NCBI GenBank assembly: GCA_944320855.1
Contig: CALUJF010000016.1
Span: 1-59,299, forward strand
Length of the DNA: 59,299 bases
Direction: 5' to 3'
Origin: an uncultured Phocaeicola sp.
Lineage (GTDB): Bacteria; Bacteroidota; Bacteroidia; Bacteroidales; Bacteroidaceae
Made by a program: the position numbers and the translations under genes. Position 1 is the stretch's first letter. Each line of letters opens with the position of its first letter. The notes under the pieces are model-generated. The model was not told the DNA's origin, searched no databases, and saw nothing but the letters and a program-made list of their open reading frames with translations. Below are positions 43,714-50,692 of this stretch, piece after piece.

Positions 43714-45006
43714 TTATCTTGTGAAAAATCCTGCGTAGGCTATGCCAAGCGATACGGCAGGCTCGTTGTTGTACATACTTTTCAGAAGTCCTATGGAATA
43801 TTCCCCCTTGATGACAATCTGTTTCATAGGGAAATAGTTGATACCTGCTGCTACACGGTTTCTGCCGCAGTATTCGTATTTCAGTCCGCTTGTTTTGTGC
43901 ATCGAGTCATAGTAATCGTATCTTCCGAAGATGTAGAATTTCTGGTTCTTTGCCCTTGTCTTTTCAAACTGTGAAAAGAGGTCGTATCCGGCTTCTATTC
44001 CTGCTGCTATTGCATCCGAAGCTACAGCCTGTTTGGGGGAAGGGGAGTTGCTGCTCATTCCCATGTTATATTCGCTTATCAGCTGTGCGTCGGACAGGTG
44101 GCCATAGTCGAAGTTGCCTCTGACTATCCAGTTATGACCGTTATATCCGAAGTCGAATGCACCTATAGCCACTGTACCTTTCACGTTCTTGAACTTCTCC
44201 TTCTTGCTTCTGCTCAGAGTGTTGCTGAATGAGTTTCCTATATATCCGCTTACAGAAAGCCGCAGTCCTTTTATAGAGTAATTGTCCACTCTGAAAGCTC
44301 CTGCCATGGCATTTGCAATCTTGAATTCGTATGGGCTTCCGGCTCCACCCTGAATCCAGTTTATGCGGTTGAAACGGTCGGAATCAAGCCCCGGCAGTAA
44401 CATGGCTTCGTATCTCCATTTTCCTGCCTCTCCCCAAAGGCTGATTCCTGTTTCGTGCCAAGTACAAGGCATAATAGTGTTTTCGCCTTCCGGACGGTAA
44501 ACGCCGAAAAACTCAGTTGGCATATGATGCTGGTTTGTCCCTCCCACAGGCACTATGATGTGTCCCATCCTGATGTTGAATTCCTTGCAGAACGATTTTT
44601 GAATCCAGAACTGTTCGAGTGCCACTTCGCCTCCGCGTTCTATTTCGCTCTCGTATTCGCCGGCTTCTTCCTCTTCTATTTCTACTGCACTTTCAGTACC
44701 ACCATGCTCAATTTCTATTTCGCTTCCCAAAGACCATCCTTTGCCGAAGTCATATCCAACGTAGAATACTACGTGCGGAAGGTCAAATCTGCCGTGGCTT
44801 TCTCCGCTGTAGTTTTTTGCATCCGTGTACCTGAGATAGTTGTCGCTGAAGAAGTTCCTGCTGTATGCAGCCTCACCATAACCTCCGAAGGTCAGTCTGC
44901 TTTCTTTCTTTTCCTCTTTCTTGTTTTCTGCACTGCTGTCGGCTGTTGCGGCATTGAGTGTAAGCGCCGAGAAAATGGCCGTAAATAAGATTCTTCCTGT
45001 TGCCAT
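43714..45006 (-). CDS. Outer-membrane porin-like beta-barrel
   Basis: A 430-residue exported protein with signal peptide, a charged linker (SSAENKKEEKKESRLTFGGY), and alternating amphipathic strands throughout (FYVGYDFGKGWSLGSEIEIE, FKNVKGTVAIGAFDFGYNGH), ending in an aromatic strand IAYAGFFTR. It resembles phosphate-selective porin-like barrels of Bacteroidetes. As first gene of the porin-imelysin-DUF1111 operon it may be the entry route for the metal. Promoter and two operators lie upstream. Confidence 0.82.
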   Translation of the reverse strand: MATGRILFTAIFSALTLNAATADSSAENKKEEKKESRLTFGGYGEAAYSRNFFSDNYLRYTDAKNYSGESHGRFDLPHVVFYVGYDFGKGWSLGSEIEIEHGGTESAVEIEEEEAGEYESEIERGGEVALEQFWIQKSFCKEFNIRMGHIIVPVGGTNQHHMPTEFFGVYRPEGENTIMPCTWHETGISLWGEAGKWRYEAMLLPGLDSDRFNRINWIQGGAGSPYEFKIANAMAGAFRVDNYSIKGLRLSVSGYIGNSFSNTLSRSKKEKFKNVKGTVAIGAFDFGYNGHNWIVRGNFDYGHLSDAQLISEYNMGMSSNSPSPKQAVASDAIAAGIEAGYDLFSQFEKTRAKNQKFYIFGRYDYYDSMHKTSGLKYEYCGRNRVAAGINYFPMKQIVIKGEYSIGLLKSMYNNEPAVSLGIAYAGFFTR

Positions 45007-45042
45007 GATTTAATATCAGTTTTATAGTTTTTTAAGTCACGG

Positions 45043-45073
45043 CAAAGGTATCGGTTTTTTTATGTTACGTCAA
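45043..45073 (-). promoter_or_regulatory. Promoter of the porin-imelysin operon
   Basis: On the minus strand TTG (45073-45071) and TACCTTTG (45050-45043) with a 20-base spacer. Expected transcription start near 45038. The -33 element abuts operator 1. Confidence 0.8.
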
Positions 45074-45089
45074 TACCTATAAATTGGTA
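45074..45089. promoter_or_regulatory. Operator 1 (TACCTATAA-type 16-bp dyad)
   Basis: TACCTATAAATTGGTA. The end bases TACC/GGTA are inverted repeats. Its centre is about -43 from the predicted porin start, directly next to the -33 element. Confidence 0.65.
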
Positions 45090-45105
45090 AAATTATACTT
45101 AAAAA

Positions 45106-45121
45106 TACCTATAAGTAGGTA
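45106..45121. promoter_or_regulatory. Operator 2 (TACCTATAA-type 16-bp dyad)
   Basis: TACCTATAAGTAGGTA, a clean dyad (TACCTA/TAGGTA). It is 32 bp from operator 1, start to start, and about -42 from the predicted hdeD start. Confidence 0.7.
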
Positions 45122-45143
45122 TATGAATCAATCAAAATGGAAA

Positions 45144-45151
45144 TATTTTTG
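45144..45151 (+). promoter_or_regulatory. -7 promoter element of the HdeD gene
   Basis: TATTTTTG matches TAnnTTTG. It is 22 bases beyond operator 2 and 57 bases before the ATG at 45208. No TTTG is seen at -33, which fits an activator-dependent promoter. Confidence 0.55.
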
Positions 45152-45207
45152 TTATTTATGCAATAAATACTTAAATTCGTATTGATAATAAAAACAAAAT
45201 TTTGGTT

Positions 45208-45795
45208 ATGAGGAATTTTAATTACTATGCATTGAGCAGTATATGTGCTCTAATAATAGGTGTACTGTTGGTGGTATGGCCTGGGGAAGCCGTAAGGTAT
45301 CTTGTGATTACTGTCGGGGTTCTGTTTCTGTTGCCGGGACTTATCGGAGTTTTTGGCTATTTGGCAACGGCCAAGCGCAGGGAAGAGGCAGGTATCAGGT
45401 CTGCTTTTCCGGTTGCAGCCGTAGGTAGTGCACTGCTCGGGTTCTGGCTTATGATTATGCCTGACTTTTTCATTACTACACTGATGTATGTGTTGGGTGT
45501 ATTGTTGGTATTGGCAGGCCTTTCGCAACTTTTCAACTTCATTTCGGTGCGCAATTTTACTAAGGTGCCATTCCTGATGTATGTTGTTCCGGTATTGGTG
45601 TTATTGGCCGGTATCGTAGTTCTGGCTAATCCGTTCCAGGCGGCAACTCTTCCTTTTACCATACTCGGTGTTTCGGCCATAGTCTATTCGCTCACAGACT
45701 TAATCAGACTTATCCGTTACAAGAAAAAGATAATGAAGGAAGAAGAAAACATAGTGGATGTTACTCCGATTGAGGAAATTAAGGACGAGCAATGA
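45208..45795 (+). CDS. HdeD/DUF308 membrane protein
   Basis: A 195-residue protein with six membrane helices in three repeated pairs (ICALIIGVLLVVWPGEAVRY, AVGSALLGFWLMIMPDFFIT, VLVLLAGIVVLANPF), the usual HdeD/DUF308 layout in which each pair carries a WP, MP or NP turn, and an acidic cytoplasmic tail. HdeD is linked to acid resistance in enterobacteria; the role here is unknown. Start ATG at 45208; an in-frame TTG at 45202 is less likely. Divergent from the porin operon with a shared operator region. Confidence 0.88.
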   Translation: MRNFNYYALSSICALIIGVLLVVWPGEAVRYLVITVGVLFLLPGLIGVFGYLATAKRREEAGIRSAFPVAAVGSALLGFWLMIMPDFFITTLMYVLGVLLVLAGLSQLFNFISVRNFTKVPFLMYVVPVLVLLAGIVVLANPFQAATLPFTILGVSAIVYSLTDLIRLIRYKKKIMKEEENIVDVTPIEEIKDEQ

Positions 45796-45805
45796 TAAAA
45801 ATTCC

Positions 45806-45857
45806 AACAGCGTTCGAACAGTATTTAAATACCGTTAGAACGCTGTTAGATTTTTAT
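45806..45857 (+). terminator. Hairpin terminator containing array F
   Basis: AACAGCGTTC (45806-45815) / GAACGCTGTT (45838-45847) encloses the palindrome GTATTTAAATAC (45821-45832). A TTTTTATTAT tail follows on the plus strand. The hairpin terminates the HdeD gene in the convergent gap with araC. Confidence 0.85.
45811..45854. repeat. Array F: four 11-bp units
   Basis: Units 45811-45821, 45822-45832, 45833-45843 and 45844-45854. The first three are centred on GTTCGAAC, ATTTAAAT and CGTTAGAACG, with centres at 45815.5, 45826.5 and 45837.5, exactly 11 bp apart. Resembles array E in unit content and phase. Confidence 0.8.
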
Positions 45858-46708
45858 TATAGTTCAGTGTTTCTGTACTGTTTAGGCGACATGCCTGTAT
45901 ATCTTTTGAAATATTTCCCGAAAAACGAAATGTCCGGGAAGTTAAGCGAGTAGGCAATCTCCTGAATGGTCATCTCGGTAGATTTCAGCTTCGCTTTTGC
46001 ATCGTTTATGATGAATGATGATATGATATCTGTCAGTGTTTTACCCGTTATCTTCTTTATGGTAGTGCTGAGATGCTGTGGCGACAAGTGCATCTTTTCA
46101 GCATAAAAGCTGACGTTTCTTTCTGTGTGATAGTTCATTACAACCGTTCTGACCAGTTCTTTAACTATCTCCTGGTTTCTGTTGTACTGCTGGTTTACGC
46201 TCTTTCCGTTCTTTATCAGATTTCCTAATCCAAGAATCAGTTGGGTGAATGTCAGTGCGGCCTGCTCCTGAGTGATGACATTGTTGTATATGTACTTGGC
46301 TTTTATTATGATTCTTATGTAGCTGTACATCAGCTCGCATCCCTTCTTTTCAAGCTGTAATATCGGTTTCTCGAATATGAAAGGAGTATATTCTATTGAT
46401 TTTGAGAATAATGATGAACTGCGCACAAGTTCAGTGGCAAATCCTGCAAAAATAAATTTACAGTCGTCGCTCTGTTCCAATACCTGAAAATATAAATCGG
46501 GCAGCAGTATCAGCAGCGTTCCTTTCTTCATAGTGTATTGTGTGAGATGTACTGTTATTGTACATGTTCCCTGGAAACATAACAGAAACATATATCCCGG
46601 AACCTTTGATGGAGTCTTGAATAAATGCTTTAAGTTTCCCGTTACATCTATTCCTGCCATCAAATCTATGTTTTGAGGTATATAATTCAGCTTTTCTATG
46701 TGTGTCAT
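45857..46708 (-). CDS. AraC-family transcription regulator
   Basis: A 283-residue regulator. An N-terminal cupin-like sensing region (about 30-130: GYMFLLCFQGTCTITVHLTQ) precedes a C-terminal AraC double helix-turn-helix (about 185-283: VSFYAEKMHLSPQHLSTTIK, MTIQEIAYSLNFPDISFFGK, YFKRYTGMSPKQYRN). A copy of the 16-bp operator found at the porin and HdeD promoters overlaps its own promoter, which makes it the leading candidate regulator of that cluster. Confidence 0.92.
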   Translation of the reverse strand: MTHIEKLNYIPQNIDLMAGIDVTGNLKHLFKTPSKVPGYMFLLCFQGTCTITVHLTQYTMKKGTLLILLPDLYFQVLEQSDDCKFIFAGFATELVRSSSLFSKSIEYTPFIFEKPILQLEKKGCELMYSYIRIIIKAKYIYNNVITQEQAALTFTQLILGLGNLIKNGKSVNQQYNRNQEIVKELVRTVVMNYHTERNVSFYAEKMHLSPQHLSTTIKKITGKTLTDIISSFIINDAKAKLKSTEMTIQEIAYSLNFPDISFFGKYFKRYTGMSPKQYRNTEL

Positions 46709-46733
46709 ATTTTATGCTTGTTTCTACGTCAAG

Positions 46734-46741
46734 CAAAATTA
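46734..46741 (-). promoter_or_regulatory. -7 promoter element of the araC gene
   Basis: CAAAATTA reads TAATTTTG on the minus strand (TAnnTTTG), 26 bases before the ATG at 46708. Confidence 0.65.
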
Positions 46742-46755
46742 CTCTATTATAGGTA
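46740..46755. promoter_or_regulatory. Operator 3 in the araC promoter
   Basis: On the minus strand TACCTATAATAGAGTA. It shares the exact 9-mer TACCTATAA with operators 1 and 2, and overlaps the spacer just upstream of the -7 box (centre about -18), a repressor-type position. Confidence 0.5.
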
Positions 46756-46835
46756 AAATCCAAAAAAAAGACTTGTTTTTCTTCGTTTTTGACTACTTAT
46801 TTTTTCTTTTTGACATATTCAATTCCTTAATATAA

Positions 46836-46886
46836 AAACAGAATCCCTTGTACCGTAACAACTGCAGTGTTTCCGATACAAGGGAT
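46836..46886 (-). terminator. Terminator of the aquaporin gene
   Basis: ATCCCTTGTA (46843-46852) / TACAAGGGAT (46877-46886), a perfect 10-bp stem. On the minus strand it is followed by TCTGTTTTTATA. Confidence 0.85.
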
Positions 46887-46909
46887 ATAATGTCTCTCAG
46901 ATATATAAA

Positions 46910-47593
46910 CTATTGTTTGCCTTCACCGATGAATTTCCAGACGAGCGAACTGAAAGCCGCTCCTACAAGTGGGGCAACGATGAAAAGCCATAACTGGCTG
47001 AGTGCCTGTCCTCCTTCCATGATTGCAGGTCCTATACTTCTTGCCGGGTTTACTGAAGTACCAGTGATAGGGATACAGACAATGTGTATCAATGCTAATG
47101 TAAGTCCGATAGCCAGTCCGGCCATATTGCCTGCACCTTTCTTTTCGTCTGTGGCACCCAATACCACCAAGACGAATATAAAAGTAAATACAGCTTCGGC
47201 TATGAATGCCTGTGCTGTTTCTCCATTGTCGAAAGTGTTGGCTCCTGTCATTGTCGGTCCGGCATGTCCTCCGGTGCCAACCAATATTGACAGTATCATA
47301 GCTCCGATAATGGCTCCAACTGTCTGAAATACAATGTACATGAATGCATCCTTGGTATCAATCCTGCCACTAATCCATGCCCCAAAGGTTATGGCCGGAT
47401 TTATGTGGCATCCCGATATGTTTCCGATACAGTAAGCCATGGCGATAACGGAAAGTCCGAAAGCCAATGCTACACCAATAGTTCCTGTTCCTGCACCGAC
47501 GGTATCTGCCGCTCCGCCTGCGAATACTGCACTACCACATCCTAATAATACTAAAATCATAGTGCCTAATAGTTCTGCAATGTACTTTCTCAT
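46910..47593 (-). CDS. aqpZ: Aquaporin Z-type water channel
   Basis: A 227-residue MIP-family channel with six membrane helices and both NPA half-loops (CHINPAITFGAW and TSVNPARSIGPA). The selectivity-filter pattern (IHIVCIPITGTSVNPARS) follows AqpZ rather than glycerol facilitators. Inner membrane. It lies 78 bases after zupT on the same strand. Confidence 0.94.
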   Translation of the reverse strand: MRKYIAELLGTMILVLLGCGSAVFAGGAADTVGAGTGTIGVALAFGLSVIAMAYCIGNISGCHINPAITFGAWISGRIDTKDAFMYIVFQTVGAIIGAMILSILVGTGGHAGPTMTGANTFDNGETAQAFIAEAVFTFIFVLVVLGATDEKKGAGNMAGLAIGLTLALIHIVCIPITGTSVNPARSIGPAIMEGGQALSQLWLFIVAPLVGAAFSSLVWKFIGEGKQ

Positions 47594-47671
47594 GATTTTT
47601 TTAATTTAGGGTTAAACTATTATTGCACAATATACGAATTTATTTTGTAAATGTATAGCATTTTTAAAATT

Positions 47672-48460
47672 TTATATCAGCAGCAGACTTACGGCCATTA
47701 TCGCCATGCCTAATATTACACCACAAATTCCCCAATGATGGTGTCCGTACTTTTCCGTGCTTGGCAGAAGTTCGTCGAACGATATATAAACCATGATTCC
47801 TGAAACTAATGCAAGCAGCAGTGCATTGATGGAAGGAGTCCAAAACGGAATGAGGAAAAGTATTCCTATCAGTGCCCCTATAGGCTCGGCCATTCCCGAA
47901 AGGAATGAGTACCAGAATGCTTTTCTGCGACTGCCTGTAGCATGATAGATTGGAACCGAAACAGCTACACCTTCCGGAATATTATGGATGGCTATGGCAA
48001 ATACGATAGGTATTGCAATTTCGAGGTTGGTCAGTGCTGATGTAAACGTGGCAAGTCCTTCCGGAAAGTTGTGTATTCCTATGGCAAGTGCCATCATCAC
48101 TCCCGTACGTTTGAGCTTCTTGTTGTTATCTTGCGAAGTATGAATCTCGTGCGGATTCTCATCCTCCGGCACAAGAAAGTCTATCAGCGCGATAAGTCCT
48201 ATGCCGATGAAAAATGCCAATAGCATATAGGCGGAAGCCTCACGCTCACTGTATATTCCGCTTAGCAGATGTACTGATTCCGGCATCAGCTCCATGAAAG
48301 ATACATAAATCATTACTCCTGCCGACAGCCCTAAAGATGCGGAAAGGAAACGTGTGTCTGTCTTTTTCGACAGCAAAGCTATCAGGCTGCCTATGCCGGT
48401 AGACAGTCCGGCTATCATTGTCAGCCCGAAGGCCAACAGCATTTCGTTATTTGTTATCAT
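47672..48460 (-). CDS. zupT: ZIP-family metal transporter
   Basis: A 262-residue inner-membrane transporter with eight predicted helices. The metal-binding motifs are HNFPEGLATF in helix 4 and HNIPEGVAVS in helix 5, with the intervening loop short. ZupT imports Zn(II) and other divalent metals. TATCTTTG promoter box at 48485-48492. Gene symbol given by family resemblance. Confidence 0.9.
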   Translation of the reverse strand: MITNNEMLLAFGLTMIAGLSTGIGSLIALLSKKTDTRFLSASLGLSAGVMIYVSFMELMPESVHLLSGIYSEREASAYMLLAFFIGIGLIALIDFLVPEDENPHEIHTSQDNNKKLKRTGVMMALAIGIHNFPEGLATFTSALTNLEIAIPIVFAIAIHNIPEGVAVSVPIYHATGSRRKAFWYSFLSGMAEPIGALIGILFLIPFWTPSINALLLALVSGIMVYISFDELLPSTEKYGHHHWGICGVILGMAIMAVSLLLI

Positions 48461-48484
48461 ATTGTTCTGTATTTAAATTTGCTA

Positions 48485-48492
48485 CAAAGATA
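48485..48492 (-). promoter_or_regulatory. -7 promoter element of zupT
   Basis: CAAAGATA reads TATCTTTG on the minus strand, 25 bases before the ATG at 48460. The -33 position carries no TTG. Confidence 0.65.
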
Positions 48493-48639
48493 ATATCCTT
48501 ATGCGTTTTTTTAATGAACCGCCGTTTAAAATGCTAATCCTTCTTGTATAGAGTATATATATTTTTTTATTCAATGTTAATATTTGTCTATGATTGATTA
48601 CATTTTCTCGGTAACCAATGTATAGAACAAGTTTTTTTG

Positions 48640-48647
48640 TAAATTTG
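48640..48647 (+). promoter_or_regulatory. -7 promoter element of the LpxH-like gene
   Basis: TAAATTTG matches TAnnTTTG, 21 bases before the ATG at 48668. Its last G is the first base of an in-frame GTG, ruling that out as the start codon. Confidence 0.65.
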
Positions 48648-48667
48648 TGTCTGTTAAAGAGACAATC

Positions 48668-49408
48668 ATGCAGCCAAAACAACATTACAGGACAATAGTA
48701 TTATCGGATTTACATCTTGGGATGCCCCATGCTAAAGTAAACGAACTTATTCAGTTTCTCCGTTCGGTGACGTGCGAACGGTTGATTCTGAATGGTGATA
48801 TTATTGACGGTTGGTATATCCGAAAGCATCCTAAGTGTGCATGGAGAGGTGATTTGATGCGTTTCTTCCGCGTCTTATCGGATATGATGAAGAATGATAC
48901 AAATGACGTGATATACACTTACGGCAATCATGATGACTTCATGCAGAGATATCTCGATAAGATAGTTGTCGGTATTAAGGTACTTAAGGATTTTACTTTG
49001 TCCTCTGGAGGCAAGAGATACTTTGTTACCCATGGAGATTGTTTTGACACTGTGAACCGGAAGGCGACATGGCTTTCCAAACTCGGCGCTTCATGTTACG
49101 AATTCCTTCTTTTCATTAACGGATTTTACAACCGGTATAGAACCTTACGACATAAGCAGCCGTATTCTTTTGCCCAGGCAATTAAGAGATGGACAAAGAA
49201 ATTGGTTTCTAATTTTACCAATTTTGAGAAGCAGATTACCGATTTTGCCGTAAAAAATAATTACGACGGTATTATCTGCGGGCATATCCATCATCCGGAA
49301 GATACCTATCTGGGCAATATACATTATCTTAATTCCGGTGACTGGATTGAGAACAAATCAGTCCTGATAGAAGATGAGAACCAGTGCTGGAAAGTTCTGA
49401 TGGCATAA
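48668..49408 (+). CDS. UDP-2,3-diacylglucosamine diphosphatase-like metallophosphoesterase
   Basis: A 246-residue calcineurin-like hydrolase beginning MQPKQHYRTIVLSDLHLGMP. Metal motifs: SDLHLG, NGDIIDGW, YGNHDD, THGDCFD, CGHIHHP. Layout is LpxH/LpxH2-like, so it probably makes lipid X in lipid A synthesis on the inner face of the membrane. Monocistronic, terminated jointly with the rubrerythrin gene region. Confidence 0.8.
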   Translation: MQPKQHYRTIVLSDLHLGMPHAKVNELIQFLRSVTCERLILNGDIIDGWYIRKHPKCAWRGDLMRFFRVLSDMMKNDTNDVIYTYGNHDDFMQRYLDKIVVGIKVLKDFTLSSGGKRYFVTHGDCFDTVNRKATWLSKLGASCYEFLLFINGFYNRYRTLRHKQPYSFAQAIKRWTKKLVSNFTNFEKQITDFAVKNNYDGIICGHIHHPEDTYLGNIHYLNSGDWIENKSVLIEDENQCWKVLMA

Positions 49409-49432
49409 ATCCGATTTCTTTCTTTTGTGATA

Positions 49433-49466
49433 AAAAAATACCAGGCACACCTTTCGGCATGTCTGG
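49433..49466 (-). terminator. Terminator of the rubrerythrin gene
   Basis: CCAGGCACACC / GGCATGTCTGG (49441-49466, imperfect stem). On the minus strand it is followed by a T-run (49433-49438). Confidence 0.8.
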
Positions 49467-49491
49467 CATAAATCTATCGGTTGATAGTATA

Positions 49492-50043
49492 TTATTTCTT
49501 GAAGTATCTGTTGTACAAACCTTCAAAACCTTTTCCGTGACGAGCTTCGTCCTTAGCCATTTCGTGAACTGTATCGTGGATAGCGTCAAGGTTAAGAGCT
49601 TTAGCGCGAGTAGCGATACGCTTCTTGTCAGCGCAAGCACCGCTTTCAGCGTTCATACGCTTTTCAAGGTTAGTCTTAGTATCCCATACGCAGTCGCCAA
49701 GAAGTTCAGCGAACTTAGCAGCGTGTTCTGCTTCTTCCCAAGCGTAACGCTTGAAAGCTTCAGCTACTTCAGGATAGCCTTCGCGGTCAGCCTGACGGCT
49801 CATAGCCAAGTACATACCAACTTCTGTACATTCGCCCATGAAGTGGTTGTTAAGGTCCTTAATCATTTCTTCGTCGCAACCTTTAGCTACGCCGATAACG
49901 TGTTCGTCTGCAAACTGAAGACCACCTTCTGTTTCTTCCATTTCTTTGAACTTAGAAGCAGGAGCCTTACACAATGGACACTTTTCAGGAGCTGAGTCAC
50001 CTTCGTGGATGTAACCACATACTGTACAGATAAATTTTTTCAT
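49492..50043 (-). CDS. Reverse rubrerythrin
   Basis: A 183-residue non-haem iron protein that reduces hydrogen peroxide. Domain order is reversed from classical rubrerythrin: the rubredoxin domain comes first (CTVCGY and CPLCKAP, residues 1-35), then the four-helix di-iron domain ([39 protein letters not shown]). Known from Clostridium and other anaerobes as an oxygen/peroxide-defence enzyme. It lies 48 bases downstream of a Fur/PerR gene on the same strand. Confidence 0.92.
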   Translation of the reverse strand: MKKFICTVCGYIHEGDSAPEKCPLCKAPASKFKEMEETEGGLQFADEHVIGVAKGCDEEMIKDLNNHFMGECTEVGMYLAMSRQADREGYPEVAEAFKRYAWEEAEHAAKFAELLGDCVWDTKTNLEKRMNAESGACADKKRIATRAKALNLDAIHDTVHEMAKDEARHGKGFEGLYNRYFKK

Positions 50044-50091
50044 AATAGTAATAAGTTTTGTTTGTTATTAAATTAATATTTTATTCCGAAT

Positions 50092-50514
50092 TTAATTCTT
50101 GTCGGACTTATTGTTTTTGCATTCGGGGCATACACCTTTGTAATAGTTGTGTACCTCTTCAACACTGAATCCCTTGTCGGACATGTCGCTCATCTCTTTT
50201 TCATTAACGTGCATTGGCAAATCGTAAATCTTGCCGCAACATTTACACTGGAAATGTGCATGAGCCGATGTGTCACCATCAAAACAAGCGTTGCGCTCGT
50301 CTATCGTCAGCATCTTTGCGGCTCCATGTTCAACAAACAACTTCAGCGTGTTATATACAGTTGTTTTTGAAAGGGTAGGAATATCATCGTGCAGGGCCAT
50401 GTATATCTCATCAATGCAAGGATGAGTGTGGTGCGTCAGTAGATAATCCATAATTGCGATGCGTTGTACGGATGGCTTGATGTCGTAACTAAGCAAATAT
50501 TCGTAAACGTTCAT
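50092..50514 (-). CDS. Fur-family regulator, probably PerR
   Basis: A 140-residue regulator. The winged helix (about 1-75: KPSVQRIAIMDYLLTHHTHP, TLSKTTVYNTLKLFVEHGAA) precedes the dimer domain with HAHFQCKCCGKIYDL and a second CPEC at the end, the two Cys pairs of the structural zinc. Adjacent rubrerythrin points to PerR rather than Fur or Zur. The ATG at 50514 is preferred; the earlier in-frame codon (50526) is TTG. Promoter at 50558-50587. Confidence 0.85.
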   Translation of the reverse strand: MNVYEYLLSYDIKPSVQRIAIMDYLLTHHTHPCIDEIYMALHDDIPTLSKTTVYNTLKLFVEHGAAKMLTIDERNACFDGDTSAHAHFQCKCCGKIYDLPMHVNEKEMSDMSDKGFSVEEVHNYYKGVCPECKNNKSDKN

Positions 50515-50557
50515 ACTCTCTTTCAATTCTGTAATTATTACAATTTTATTTCAATGG

Positions 50558-50587
50558 CAAAGATACAAACTTTTTTTTAATCCACAA
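50558..50587 (-). promoter_or_regulatory. Promoter of the perR-rubrerythrin pair
   Basis: On the minus strand TTG (50587-50585) and TATCTTTG (50565-50558) with a 19-base spacer. Confidence 0.75.
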
Positions 50588-50628
50588 GTTCCAAACTTAG
50601 TTTTTTGTTTTTTTTACTTTTGGCTTTA

Positions 50629-50659
50629 CTGCTGAGCAAAAGAATAATTTGTATTTTTG
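50629..50659 (+). promoter_or_regulatory. nadE promoter
   Basis: TTTG (50629-50632) and TATTTTTG (50652-50659) with a 19-base spacer, a full -33/-7 match. ATG at 50693. Confidence 0.85.
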
Positions 50660-50692
50660 TAGTCGCTATACATTATATATATAACAAATTAT

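Noticed and set aside
48647-48667. GTG start for the LpxH-like gene
   Set aside because: The G is the last base of the -7 box; the ATG at 48668 begins the usual N-terminus.
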